DNA from: Pelagibius sp.
GTDB lineage: Bacteria > Pseudomonadota > Alphaproteobacteria > Kiloniellales > Kiloniellaceae
DNA: 64,000 nt
Assembly: GCF_028289705.1 (NCBI RefSeq)
Contig: NZ_JANQOI010000100.1
Span: 47,474 to 111,473 of the forward strand
Direction: 5' to 3'
The notes below the pieces were generated by a model. That model made no database searches and was not told where the DNA came from. It saw only the letters and a list, made by a program, of their open reading frames with translations. The position numbers were made by a program, and so were the translations under genes. Below, one piece after another: positions 44,103 to 53,190 of this stretch (position 1 is its first letter; each line of letters opens with the position of its first letter).

Positions 44103-45209
44103 TTATAGAATGATCAGCTCCGTTTTCGCAGAGAACACCATGACATCGTCCAGCGCATAATGCATGCGCAAGCGGTCGCCGCGCTGGGCGGCGGTGTCGG
44201 CATCGACGAGCGCGCGGAAGCTGCGCCCACCGCTGGCAAGGGTCAGGATCGAAAGCTCGCCGAGATACTCGTTGATGGCCACCTCGGCCTCCAGCGCGGG
44301 ACGCGCGGAGTCACCGCCGAGATGCAGCGACTGCGGGCGGATGCCGACCTTCAGCTCCCGCTCGTTCCAGCGCGCGATGCGCTGGGCATGGCCCTGGTCG
44401 AGTTGAAACACGATGTCGGAGTCCGGAACCCTGAGCACGGTCCCGTTGTCCCCGGTGAATAGTTCGGCATCGAAGAAGTTGGTCGGCGGCTCGCCGATGA
44501 AATCCGCGACGAAGACGTTTGAGGGGGTGTGATAGAGGTCGTTGCGGCTGCCCACCTGCTGCAGTTCGGCATTGCTCATCACCGCCACCCGGTCGGCCAA
44601 GGCCAGGGCCTCCACCTGGTCGTGGGTCACATAGACCATGGTCTTCTTCAGTTCCTGGTGGATGGACTTCAGGTCGAAGAGCATCTGGAACTTCAGATGC
44701 GCGTCGATGTGGCTCATCACCTCGTCGAGAATGAAGACCGCCGGATCGCGGATCAGCGCCCGGCCCAGACTGACGCGCTGCTGCTGGCCGCCGGAAAGCG
44801 CCGTCGGCTTCTGGTTCAGAATATCGTCGATGCGCAGCAGCTCGGCGATCTCCCGCGCCCGCTTCCTGCGCTCGGGCTGGGGCAGGCCGCGTACCTCCAG
44901 GGGGAAGGCCAGGTTCTCCTCGACGGTGAAATTGGGGTAGAGCGCATAGGTCTCGAAGGCCATGGCGACGTTGCGCGCCTGGGAGTCCAGCTTGTTGACC
45001 AGAACGTCGTCGAAGTAGATCTCGCCGGAGGTGATCTCCTCCAAACCGACGATCATGCGCAGGGTTGAGGTCTTGCCGCAGCCCGAGGGGCCGAGGATCG
45101 CCACGAACTCGCCATCGTTGATGGTGAGGTTCAGGTCGCTCACCGCGTGCACCTCGTCGTGCCGCGAGCGGTAGATCTTGTTGACGTCTCTGAGGGACAC
45201 CCGCGCCAT
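44103..45209 (-). CDS. MalK/UgpC-type ABC transporter ATPase (first of two)
   Basis: This 368-residue ATPase has Walker A GPSGCGKTSTLR, signature LSGGQQQRVSLGRAL and Walker B VFILDEVMSHIDAHL, where the usual EPLSNLD is EVMSHID. The H-loop is in YVTHDQVEA. The C-terminal TOBE/regulatory domain (about 240-368) is present. It is one of two adjacent MalK-like genes, four bases apart, which probably form a heterodimer driving the importer. Confidence 0.92.
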   Translation of the reverse strand: MARVSLRDVNKIYRSRHDEVHAVSDLNLTINDGEFVAILGPSGCGKTSTLRMIVGLEEITSGEIYFDDVLVNKLDSQARNVAMAFETYALYPNFTVEENLAFPLEVRGLPQPERRKRAREIAELLRIDDILNQKPTALSGGQQQRVSLGRALIRDPAVFILDEVMSHIDAHLKFQMLFDLKSIHQELKKTMVYVTHDQVEALALADRVAVMSNAELQQVGSRNDLYHTPSNVFVADFIGEPPTNFFDAELFTGDNGTVLRVPDSDIVFQLDQGHAQRIARWNERELKVGIRPQSLHLGGDSARPALEAEVAINEYLGELSILTLASGGRSFRALVDADTAAQRGDRLRMHYALDDVMVFSAKTELIIL

Positions 45210-45212
45210 GAT

Positions 45213-46334
45213 CTAGGCCACCATCACGTTGCGGCCGCTGGCGGCATCGAAGTAGAGGAAGGCGTCGTTGCGCAGTGCCAGACGCACCGCCTCGCCGTGC
45301 TGGAAGACGGCATCGGGGGCGGTGAGCGCCGTCAGCCGCACGCCGCCGGTCTCCGCCACCAGGATGCCGTTAGCCCCCAAGGCCTCGTAGATCGCCACGG
45401 TGGCGTCGACCACCGCCGCGCCGCCCGTCGTGTCAGTCGTCACTTCGCCGTCGCGGATGACCTTCACGTGCTGCGGGCGGATGCCCACGGTGATGCGCTC
45501 GCTGCTGCGCCCCGCCAGCGCCTGCCCGTGGGGTTCGGCGACCGGCAGCTTGAGCTCCGCCCCCTCGGCTGCGAACTGCAGCGCGCCGTCCACGGAACTG
45601 AGCGCCGCCGGCACCACATTGATGCTCGGCTGGCCGAGATGCTGGGCGACGAAAAGGTGCTGCGGCTGCTGAAAGATCTCCCGCGCCGTCCCCACCTGCA
45701 AGAGGCCGCCGGCGCCCATGACGCCGATACGGTCGCCCAGGGACAGGGCTTCCGCATAGTCGTGGGTGACATAGAGGGTCGCCACCTTGCGCAGCTCCTC
45801 CAGGGTGTGGAACTGCAGGCGCAGCTCGTGGCGGATCTTGGCATCGAGGTGGCTGATGGGCTCGTCCAGCAGGAAGACATCGGGCTGCGCCACCAGGGTG
45901 CGGCCGAGCGCCGTGCGCTGCTTCTGGCCGCCGGAAATCTCCCCCGGGCGGCGGCTGAGGAGCTGTTCGATGCGCAGCAACTGCGCGACGGAGACCACCG
46001 TCTCGGTGATCCGGCTCTTGGGCAGGCGGCGCGCCCGCAGCGGGCTGGCGATGTTTTCGAAGACCGTGAGGTGCGGATAGAGGGCATAGCTCTCGAAGGT
46101 CATGGCGACCTTGCGCCGGTAGGGTGGCAGATCCGTCAGGTCGCGCCCGCCCACCTTGATGCGCCCGGCATCGGGCCGCTCGAGCCCCGCGACCAGGCGC
46201 AGCAGCGTGGTCTTGCCGATGCCGCTGGGCCCGACGATCACGAAGAACTCCCCCTCCTCCACCGTCAGGTCGAGGCGGTCGATGACCGGGAAATCCCAGC
46301 CCTTGCAGAGTCCCTCGATCTCCAGTCTCGACAT
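45213..46334 (-). CDS. MalK/UgpC-type ABC transporter ATPase (second of two)
   Basis: This 373-residue ATPase has Walker A GPSGIGKTTLLR, signature ISGGQKQRTALGRTL and Walker B VFLLDEPISHLDAKI. The H-loop is YVTHDYAEA and a TOBE-type C-terminal domain follows. It differs considerably from its neighbour, so the pair is not a recent duplication. Having two different ATPases is the norm in the glycerol/polyol-type subset of CUT1 importers (GlpS/GlpT-like), which this operon resembles. Confidence 0.92.
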   Translation of the reverse strand: MSRLEIEGLCKGWDFPVIDRLDLTVEEGEFFVIVGPSGIGKTTLLRLVAGLERPDAGRIKVGGRDLTDLPPYRRKVAMTFESYALYPHLTVFENIASPLRARRLPKSRITETVVSVAQLLRIEQLLSRRPGEISGGQKQRTALGRTLVAQPDVFLLDEPISHLDAKIRHELRLQFHTLEELRKVATLYVTHDYAEALSLGDRIGVMGAGGLLQVGTAREIFQQPQHLFVAQHLGQPSINVVPAALSSVDGALQFAAEGAELKLPVAEPHGQALAGRSSERITVGIRPQHVKVIRDGEVTTDTTGGAAVVDATVAIYEALGANGILVAETGGVRLTALTAPDAVFQHGEAVRLALRNDAFLYFDAASGRNVMVA

Positions 46335-46338
46335 CGCG

Positions 46339-47178
46339 TCAGCCTTTCACAACGCCGAGGGAGAGGCCGCGCACCATGTAGCGGCGCAGGAGGATAAACA
46401 GGATCACCGGCGGCAGCATGGCGATCAGGCTGAAGGCCATCTGCAGGTTCCACAGCGTCTGGCTGCCGTGGGTGAAGGTGGGGATGACGATGGTGAAGGT
46501 GCGCACGTCGGTGCCCACCAGCAGGTTGGCGAAGAGGTATTCGTTCCAGGCGAAGATCCAGCACAGCATGGCCACCGAGATCATTCCCGGCAGCACCAGC
46601 GGCAAGGTTACCTTGAAGAAGGCGCGCAAGGGGGTGTAGCCGTCGAGGTAGGCCGCCTCCTCCAGCTCGCGCGGCGTGTCGCGGAAGAAGACCATCATCA
46701 GCCAGGTCGCCAACGGCATGTTGAAGACCAGGTAGAGAATGATCAGGGAGAGGTGGCTGTCGGTGCCCCAGGGCGTGGCGTCGAAGAGGAAGAACATCGG
46801 CAGCACCACGGCCACCGGCGGGAACATGCGGTTGGAGAGCACCCAGAAGGCCAGGTTTTCGCCGCCGGCCTGACGGGGGAAGCGGGCGAAGGCGTAACCC
46901 GCCAGGGTGCCGAGCAACAGGGACGCCAGGGTGTTGCCGGTGGCGATGATGAAGCTGTCCACCAGGGCATCGAAGTTGGAGGCCTCGGCGAAGACCGAGA
47001 CGAAGTTCTGCGGATGCCAGACCTCCGGCCAGAAGGTCGGGATGGTGCGGTTGGTCTCGGCGGCCGACTTGAAGGCGGTGATGATCTGCCAATAGAAGGG
47101 AAACAGCGTGATCAGCAGCCAGAGCCCCATGAGGGCCAGGAACAGGAACTTCACCAGGCGGTAGTTGGCCTTGCTCAT
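46339..47178 (-). CDS. CUT1-type sugar ABC transporter permease (MalG-like)
   Basis: This 279-residue protein with six predicted helices is counted from ATG 47178 (MSKANYRLVK). The EAA coupling loop is EEAAYLDGYTPLRAFFKVTLP, followed by LPLVLPGM, typical of MalG-like permeases. GTG 47211 upstream is in frame but adds a polar stretch with no helix. It pairs with the permease at 47219 to form the channel. Confidence 0.91.
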   Translation of the reverse strand: MSKANYRLVKFLFLALMGLWLLITLFPFYWQIITAFKSAAETNRTIPTFWPEVWHPQNFVSVFAEASNFDALVDSFIIATGNTLASLLLGTLAGYAFARFPRQAGGENLAFWVLSNRMFPPVAVVLPMFFLFDATPWGTDSHLSLIILYLVFNMPLATWLMMVFFRDTPRELEEAAYLDGYTPLRAFFKVTLPLVLPGMISVAMLCWIFAWNEYLFANLLVGTDVRTFTIVIPTFTHGSQTLWNLQMAFSLIAMLPPVILFILLRRYMVRGLSLGVVKG

Positions 47179-47218
47179 CCGCCCGTCCTCACGCGAAACC
47201 CGCTCATGCACCCCCCCC

Positions 47219-48244
47219 TCATGCGAATCCCTGCGCCTTCAGCACCTTTTTCAGGTACTTCAGGAAGAGGATGATGAGCACCGCCGAGACGGCAAAGATG
47301 AGAATGGCATAGGCCGCCGCCTCGCCGATGGCGAACTCGCGGATGCCGCGCTGGAAGGCGATGTAGGCCGGCAACTCGGAGGACTGGGCGGGCCCGCCGG
47401 AGGTCATGATGAAGACCAGGTCGACGAACTTGAAGGCGTCCATGAAGCGGACGATGAAGGCGATGGCGATCACCTCCTTCAGCATCGGCAGGGTGATGCG
47501 CCTGAGGGTGGTCCAGGCGCCGGCGCCGTCCACCCGCGCGGCCTCATAGACCGCCGGCGGCAGCGAGACCCGCCCGGAGTAGACGATCAACAGCGGCAGC
47601 GCGGTCCAGTTCCAGACATCGGCGATGATGATGGTCCAGAGCGAAAGCCCGGCGTTGAACCATTCGATGTGCTGGTCGATGAGCCCGAGGTTCAGAAGCG
47701 CCTGATTGATCGCGCCGTTCGACGGGGTGAGCAGGAACTTCCACAAGACCCCGACGATGGAGGGCGGCAGCATCATCGGCAGCACCATGGCCACCAGAAA
47801 GACCACCCGCAAGAAGTTGCTCTTCACCAGCTCGTAGAGGATCAGCGCCAGAATGCTGCCGAGGATCACCTGCAAACAGGCCCCGAAGGTGAGATAGATC
47901 CCCAGGTGGACGATGGAATCGCCAAAGCGCGCGGACTCGAGGACGGTGGCGAAGTTCTCCAACCCGATGAAGTTCCAGTTCCCCTGGAACAGCCGCATCA
48001 TGTTGGTGTCGTGGAGGGCGTGATAGAACATCCACACCGTCGGGTAGACGACGATGCAGAACAGCACCAGCACCGGCAGACCCACCAGGGCGATGGGCAC
48101 CCAGCGCGCAACGATCAGGTTGGCGCGGGGCTTCTTGTTGCGGAACCACTCCGGATAGGTGGCGGGGTCGGCGCGGTCCAGACGCGGCCGCTCCGCCGCC
48201 GCCGGCTCGCCAGCCAGGTCTCCCGGCGCGGTGCCGTCGACCAT
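47219..48244 (-). CDS. CUT1-type sugar ABC transporter permease (MalF-like)
   Basis: This 341-residue protein is counted from ATG 48244 (MVDGTAPGDL). The N-terminal cytosolic segment of about 50 residues is followed by six helices, with the EAA loop YEAARVDGAGAWTTLRRITL. An in-frame extension to 48484 is low-complexity and unlikely. It is the first gene of the minus-strand operon, divergent from mtnK; the promoter should lie in 48245-48533. Confidence 0.88.
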   Translation of the reverse strand: MVDGTAPGDLAGEPAAAERPRLDRADPATYPEWFRNKKPRANLIVARWVPIALVGLPVLVLFCIVVYPTVWMFYHALHDTNMMRLFQGNWNFIGLENFATVLESARFGDSIVHLGIYLTFGACLQVILGSILALILYELVKSNFLRVVFLVAMVLPMMLPPSIVGVLWKFLLTPSNGAINQALLNLGLIDQHIEWFNAGLSLWTIIIADVWNWTALPLLIVYSGRVSLPPAVYEAARVDGAGAWTTLRRITLPMLKEVIAIAFIVRFMDAFKFVDLVFIMTSGGPAQSSELPAYIAFQRGIREFAIGEAAAYAILIFAVSAVLIILFLKYLKKVLKAQGFA

Positions 48245-48533
48245 CAAGCGGACACCCCGAAACGCGGCCGCGCGACGCTCAGCAGCACCCTCTGAAGCGA
48301 CCCCAGAAGCGCCCGCGCACAATCGATTGTCGCAATGCTCCGCACGACCCCCCTTGTGGCCGAGGCTGCAGAGGCCTGCATCCTCAGTGTCCTCCCCAAC
48401 GCCTTGTTCTGGTTCGCTTTCCCTGGCCGGTCTGGCACTCCGGCACGCGCTTGGTATCATTTGCGCTCGCCATAGCCGAGTCAAGGTACCAAGCCTGGGC
48501 CGGCGTTGTTGCAGAGCCGAAAGGGGAGGATCG

Positions 48534-49838
48534 ATGGACGCCAGCGGGCTTACGGTACCGGAGGGCTACGCACCGAAAAACGAGACCAGCCTGCCGGGTT
48601 ATCTCGCCGGCCTTCCCGCCGTCGCGGCGCGGCTTGGCGGCGGCGAATCCGACTGGCAGGTGCGCGAAGTCGGCGACGGCAACCTCAACCTGGTGTTCAT
48701 CGTCGAGGGCCCGGCCGGCGGCGTCGCCGTCAAACAAGCATTGCCTTATGTACGCCTCATCGGCGAAAGCTGGCCGCTCCCCTTGAGCCGCGCCCACTTC
48801 GAGCACATGGCGCTCACCACCGAAGCCAAGCACGCGCCGGGGCTGGTGCCGGAGGTGCTGCACTACGACGAGACCCTGGCGCTCATCGTCATGGAGTTGT
48901 TGCAACCGCACATCATCATGCGCCAGGGCATGATCAAGGCGATCCGCTATCCGCGCTTCGTGGAGGCCATCACCGACTTCATGGCCCGCACCCTCTTCTT
49001 CACCTCCGATCTCGCCCAGCCGGCTGCCGAAAAGAAAGCTGCGGTCGCCGCCTTCTGCGGCAACTCCGCGCTCTGCAAGATCACCGAGGACCTGATCTTC
49101 ACCGAGCCCTACATGATCGCCGAGAACAACCGCTGGACGAGCCCGCAGCTCGACGGCATCGCCCGGGCCTTTCGCGAGGACGCGGCGCTGAAGGTCGCCA
49201 TCTCCCGCCTCAAGGTGAAGTTCCTCTCCGACACTCAGGCGCTGATCCACGGCGACCTGCACACCGGCTCAGTCATGGTGACGCAGGAGGACACCCGGGT
49301 GATCGACCCGGAGTTCGCCTTCTACGGCCCCATGGGCTTCGACATCGGCGCCATCATCGCCAACCTGCTGATCAACTACTTCAGCCAGGACGGCCACGCG
49401 ACGCCGGAGGACCCGCGCGAAGACTACCAGGCCTGGGTGCTGGAGACGGTGGAAGGCGTCTGGACCGGGTTCCGCGAAAAGTTCCTGGCGCTCTGGCGCC
49501 AAGGGGTTCAATCAGGGGGGGCCGGGGGCGATGCCTATCCCGCCCCGCTCTTCGCCGACGGTGCCAGCGCCGAGGCCCTGGAAGCGGAGCGGGCGGCCTA
49601 CCTGGACCGCCTGTTCGCCGACAGCCTGGGCTTTGCCGCCGCCAAGATGACCCGCCGCATCCTCGGCCTCGCCCACAACATCGACCTGGAGTGGATCGAA
49701 GACCCGGACCTGCGCGCCGCCTGTGAAACCCGCTGCCTGACCCTCGCCCGCGACATGATGGTCAACACCGCGACCTACACGAAGATCGAGGACGTCACGG
49801 CAGCGGCCCGGGCAATGCGCGGCAGCGCGCCTGCGTAG
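48534..49838 (+). CDS. mtnK: S-methyl-5-thioribose kinase
   Basis: This 434-residue kinase of the aminoglycoside-phosphotransferase fold phosphorylates methylthioribose at O1 in methionine salvage. The start ATG 48534 follows AGGGGAGGA. Motifs include VREVGDGNLNLVFIVEG (nucleotide loop), ALIHGDLHTGSVMV (catalytic loop, about residues 238-251), DPEFAFYGPMGFDIGA (metal binding) and the MtnK-specific AENNRWTSPQLD. Its product is the substrate of MtnA at 58124. Dividing the pathway over distant sites is unusual for a salvage operon. The next gene starts eight bases downstream. Confidence 0.93.
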   Translation: MDASGLTVPEGYAPKNETSLPGYLAGLPAVAARLGGGESDWQVREVGDGNLNLVFIVEGPAGGVAVKQALPYVRLIGESWPLPLSRAHFEHMALTTEAKHAPGLVPEVLHYDETLALIVMELLQPHIIMRQGMIKAIRYPRFVEAITDFMARTLFFTSDLAQPAAEKKAAVAAFCGNSALCKITEDLIFTEPYMIAENNRWTSPQLDGIARAFREDAALKVAISRLKVKFLSDTQALIHGDLHTGSVMVTQEDTRVIDPEFAFYGPMGFDIGAIIANLLINYFSQDGHATPEDPREDYQAWVLETVEGVWTGFREKFLALWRQGVQSGGAGGDAYPAPLFADGASAEALEAERAAYLDRLFADSLGFAAAKMTRRILGLAHNIDLEWIEDPDLRAACETRCLTLARDMMVNTATYTKIEDVTAAARAMRGSAPA

Positions 49839-49845
49839 ACCATCC

Positions 49846-50625
49846 ATGCTCGATCTCTATGCGGGGCCTCTTGAGCGGTATTACACCCGCCGCTGGGAGA
49901 CGGCGGCGGCCGTTGCCAGCCGAGAGCTCGGCATGCCCTACGAGCTGGTCTTCGAGGGCGGGATGGACCCGCTATCGCTCAGCGATGACGATGCGCGATC
50001 CGCTGTCCGGGACTTTGCAAGCCGATTGGCGCCGAAGCTTCATCTGGAACCACACCCGAGCTGGGAGGAATCCTTCACTGGTCCATACGAGACGATTCAG
50101 CTCACCCAGGATGGATTCGCGGCGCTGGTTCTCTGGACGGCCTATCTGCACCGGGAAGACCTCGAGCGACCTCAGAAGTTGCCTCAAGACCCATGGTCGG
50201 ATCCCGCCATATCAGAAGCCAGCGAGCGCGGATACTACATGGGGCCGATGGCGATCTTTGAGGCTCATATGACGGTGCCGGGCCGCGAGCCGCGCATAAC
50301 CTCCGAAGACGATCCGATCGGAAGGAGCCTGGTGGTCACGACGACTGCCGCCTTGGAAGAGGCCATCGGCCTCGTCAGTGAGAGCCTCTCCTTGGCGCCA
50401 GACCAGGCGTTGGAAATCGTACGCCTTGGTCCGCCGGCGACGGGGAAGATACTGGCGCGGGAAGACGGAGGCCGGCTCAGCTCAAGCAAGGAGCCTTGGG
50501 CTATGGAGAAGGCTCCACCTGTCGAAGATGCGGTCAAGGCTTGGGCGGAATACGCGGTTTCGGCCCTGGTGACGCTGTCCGCCTTCTCCAAGATTCACAG
50601 CGTTCCGATCGTTCGTGACGAATGA
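49846..50625 (+). CDS. Uncharacterised soluble protein downstream of mtnK
   Basis: This 259-residue protein has no recognised domain. It starts MLDLYAGPLERYYTRRWETA and is rich in tryptophan and glutamate. The central part (ALVLWTAYLHREDLERP) is helical and the C-terminal half (EEAIGLVSESLSLAPDQAL) mixed. There is no signal peptide or membrane segment. It starts only eight bases after mtnK, yet its sequence gives no hint of methionine salvage. Codon use is slightly less GC-biased than that of mtnK, so it may be a later insertion. Confidence 0.65.
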   Translation: MLDLYAGPLERYYTRRWETAAAVASRELGMPYELVFEGGMDPLSLSDDDARSAVRDFASRLAPKLHLEPHPSWEESFTGPYETIQLTQDGFAALVLWTAYLHREDLERPQKLPQDPWSDPAISEASERGYYMGPMAIFEAHMTVPGREPRITSEDDPIGRSLVVTTTAALEEAIGLVSESLSLAPDQALEIVRLGPPATGKILAREDGGRLSSSKEPWAMEKAPPVEDAVKAWAEYAVSALVTLSAFSKIHSVPIVRDE

Positions 50626-50866
50626 ACCGCCCGCAACGAGAGGCCTGACGGCATCGGCGAGACGCTGCTTCGACAGAGCGTTCGCAATCGGCTCATCGAG
50701 TATTTCGAGTCGGCCTCTTCGTTGGAGACGGGAACAAGAGGCGTTCGGCGAGTCTTCTTGAATTCCGCATACCCGATCCGCATGCATCCCTCCTGACAGG
50801 ACGGTGTCAGCACGGCTTTGTTATGCCTAGCGCGTCTCGGTGGCGGATTTGCAGAAGGCAGCACAG

Positions 50867-51508
50867 ATGGCAGAGATCTCACCCTACCTTCCCGGTATTC
50901 TCCTGGCCTATTCGGCCTTTCTGCTGTCCATCATGAGCCCCGGCCCCAACGTTCTGGCCGTCCTCGGCACGTCGATGGCGGTCGGCCGGAGATCCGGGAC
51001 GGCGCTGGCGCTTGGCGTCGCCACCGGCTCGTTCTGCTGGGCCCTGCTGACCGTCGCAGGGCTCTCGGCGCTGCTCGCCGCCTATGCCGCCGCGCTCACC
51101 GTCATCAAGATCGTCGGCGGGCTCTACCTCCTTTGGCTGGCCTACAAGTCCTTCCGTGCCGCCGCCTCGGCCCACGACATCCATGCGACCGAGATGGCCG
51201 GCGCCCGGCGCCGCCCGCTGGACTACTTCCTGCGCGGCTTCACGGTCCAGATGACCAACCCCAAGGCGGCCCTCGCCTGGATCGCCATCATTTCCCTCGG
51301 CCTTCAGGCCGATGCGCCGCTTTGGGTCGGCTTCGTGATCGTCGCCGGCACCAGCCTGCTGTCGGTGCTGATCCACTGTCTCTACGCCCTTGCGTTCTCC
51401 ACCGCGGTGATGGTGCGGCTCTATGGCAGGGCGCGCCGCTGGATCCAAGGCGTTCTCGGCGCCTTCTTCCTCTTTGCCGGGATCAAGCTGCTGACGAGCC
51501 GTCCCTAG
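50867..51508 (+). CDS. LysE/RhtB-family amino-acid or metabolite exporter
   Basis: This 213-residue inner-membrane protein with six helices is counted from ATG 50867 (AGAAGG upstream); GTG 50840 is also in frame. Family marks are FLLSIMSPGPNVLAVLGTSMA, GLYLLWLAYKSFRAA and QMTNPKAALAWIAI. Exporters of this type remove excess amino acids or homoserine-like compounds. It stands alone, convergent with the flavin oxidase gene, and is followed by two strong inverted repeats. Confidence 0.88.
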   Translation: MAEISPYLPGILLAYSAFLLSIMSPGPNVLAVLGTSMAVGRRSGTALALGVATGSFCWALLTVAGLSALLAAYAAALTVIKIVGGLYLLWLAYKSFRAAASAHDIHATEMAGARRRPLDYFLRGFTVQMTNPKAALAWIAIISLGLQADAPLWVGFVIVAGTSLLSVLIHCLYALAFSTAVMVRLYGRARRWIQGVLGAFFLFAGIKLLTSRP

Positions 51509-51568
51509 AGCAGATCCAGGTTCGGTGGAATCGCGGAAGCGATCCACCGAGCCTGGTGACTCTGCTCT
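51507..51568. terminator. Long hairpin repeat after the LysE gene
   Basis: AGAGCAGA (51507-51514) is inverted as TCTGCTCT (51561-51568), and the interior TCGGTGGA/TCCACCGA also pairs, giving a long interrupted stem that starts inside the stop codon of the exporter gene. It lies between two convergent genes and probably limits read-through. Elements of this style are dispersed in alphaproteobacterial genomes. Confidence 0.6.
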
Positions 51569-51582
51569 CATTCTCAAGTGTA

Positions 51583-51643
51583 GAGCGGATTCACATGTTT
51601 AGGCGCAAACACCAAAGTGTTTCTGTCTAAACATGATCCGCTC
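51583..51643. repeat. Second dispersed hairpin repeat, supplying the stop of the flavin oxidase gene
   Basis: GAGCGGAT (51583-51590) is inverted as ATCCGCTC (51636-51643), with ACATGTTTAG and CTAAACATG extending the arms. The 3' arm contains the last codons (A-D-H-V) and the stop (CTA 51627-51629 on the plus strand) of the minus-strand gene. This is a common alphaproteobacterial palindromic repeat type. Confidence 0.65.
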
Positions 51644-53054
51644 CAGGCGCCACGTTCTGATTGTGGCGGAAGAGGTTGCCGGGGTCGTAGCGGCGCTTCA
51701 CCTCTGCGAGGCGGCGGTAGTTCGCGCCGTAGGCTTCCTCTTCGCGGCCCCGCTGCTCGGCGATGAAGTTCACGTAGGCGCCGCCGCTGGACTCCTCCGC
51801 CAGCACCTCGCGGCATCTATCGATCCAGGCGAGGCAGCCCACGTCGTCCGACGGCTCCATCCAGCGCGCGCCCGGGCTGAGCACGAAATTCGCGTCGCGG
51901 TGGGGATAGGCCGTGGCCTCCGGGGCTACGTCGTTGATGGCGCCGCCGACGTGGGAGATGGTGACATCAGACTGGTCCGTCGGCATGCGTTCGGCCAAAT
52001 CGACGAAGCGGTCGATGGCGCGTCCGCTCAAGGCGCGGAAGTTGGCCGAGGTCCAGTAGTTGCGCCAGCCGTGCGCGTAGATCGGGTCGAGCAGCGCCTG
52101 CGCCTCGGTGAAGCGCCGCACCATCACGCCGTCGCCGGCGGGCTCCCCAAAGTCCCGCAGCGGCGCCAGGGCGGCCTGCCCTTCCGACAGATCGCCGGCG
52201 TAGCACTGCATGACCGAGAGCATCTTGGTGCCGTGATATCGCGGCGCGAGTACGGGCAGCGGCGGGGCGGTGATCAGAGTGGCCCAGGCGCAGGCCGCGC
52301 GCGGCAGTTCGGGTGCCACCTCGGCATAGTTCCGCAGCACGGCGGCGGCCTGGTCGAGCGGATAGAGGGTCGGCCCGAACAGCACCTCGGGCCCGACCGG
52401 ATGGAGCCGGAACTCGAAGGTGACGGCGACACCGAAATTGCCGCTGCCGCCGCGCAGCGCCCAGAAGAGATCCGGATGCTCCTCGGCGCTCACCCGCAGG
52501 AGTGCGCCTTCCGCCGTTACGATCTCAACAGAAACCAGATTGTCGGCCGCCAGGCCGTGCTGGCGCGACAGCCAGCCGAATCCGCCGCCCAGAGTGAGGC
52601 CGGCCACGCCGGTGTGGGAGATCACGCCGCCGGGTGCCGCCAGGCCGAAGGCCTGGGTCTCGTGGTCGAGGTCGCCCAGCAGGGCGCCGCCCTGAACCCA
52701 GGCGCGCCGGGCGGCGGGATCGACCCGCACCGCGCGCATGGCCGAAAGATCGATCACCAGCCCGTCCGCGCAGAGTGCCGAGCCGGCGATGTTGTGGCCG
52801 CCGCCGCGCACTGCCAGGGCCAGCCCCTGGTCGCGGGCGAAGCGCACAGCCTCGATCACGTCGGCCACCCCCGCGCAGCGCGCGATAAGGGCCGGCCGGC
52901 GCTCGATCATGGCGTTCCAAAGGACGCGGGCCTCCTCGTAGTCCGGCGTGTGGCGGTCGATCAGGCGACCGCGCAGACGCCCGGCAAATGCTTCAAGGGC
53001 CGCGGGGTCCAAGGGCTGGGCGGCGGGACGGGCTTGACGTTGGAGCTGGCTCAT
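51627..53054 (-). CDS. FAD-linked oxidase, berberine-bridge (BBE) type
   Basis: This 475-residue flavoprotein has the VAO-type FAD-binding segment VRGGGHNIAGSALCADGLVI (about residues 81-100), where the histidine is the usual covalent flavin attachment residue. A second flavin segment, LTLGGGFGWLSRQHGLAADN, follows, and the C-terminal BBE strand has YGANYRRLAEVKRRYDPGN. No export signal is present. Members oxidise alcohols, amines or sugars with oxygen. The substrate is unknown; the divergent HxlR regulator implies chemical induction. Confidence 0.88.
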   Translation of the reverse strand: MSQLQRQARPAAQPLDPAALEAFAGRLRGRLIDRHTPDYEEARVLWNAMIERRPALIARCAGVADVIEAVRFARDQGLALAVRGGGHNIAGSALCADGLVIDLSAMRAVRVDPAARRAWVQGGALLGDLDHETQAFGLAAPGGVISHTGVAGLTLGGGFGWLSRQHGLAADNLVSVEIVTAEGALLRVSAEEHPDLFWALRGGSGNFGVAVTFEFRLHPVGPEVLFGPTLYPLDQAAAVLRNYAEVAPELPRAACAWATLITAPPLPVLAPRYHGTKMLSVMQCYAGDLSEGQAALAPLRDFGEPAGDGVMVRRFTEAQALLDPIYAHGWRNYWTSANFRALSGRAIDRFVDLAERMPTDQSDVTISHVGGAINDVAPEATAYPHRDANFVLSPGARWMEPSDDVGCLAWIDRCREVLAEESSGGAYVNFIAEQRGREEEAYGANYRRLAEVKRRYDPGNLFRHNQNVAPGADHV

Positions 53055-53116
53055 CGGGCAGCACTCCGTTCCTGAAGGCGGCGGCGGAAACCTGACGGCT
53101 TCGGGCGCCGCAGACT

Positions 53117-53133
53117 ACTCCTAAATCTGGAGT
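53117..53133. promoter_or_regulatory. Candidate HxlR operator
   Basis: ACTCC (53117-53121) is inverted as GGAGT (53129-53133) with seven bases between (taaatct), in the divergent gap of the flavin oxidase and HxlR genes. Position and AT-rich centre fit a repressor site controlling both. Confidence 0.5.
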
Positions 53134-53190
53134 GGACGCTGGGCGGCCAGCGGCGCATCCTGCCCTCAGCCGCACCGAAAGGAGACCGCC

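Noticed and set aside
47219..48484. 80-residue N-terminal extension of the MalF-like permease
   Set aside because: The extra residues are low-complexity and lack a membrane helix; ATG 48244 gives normal family length.
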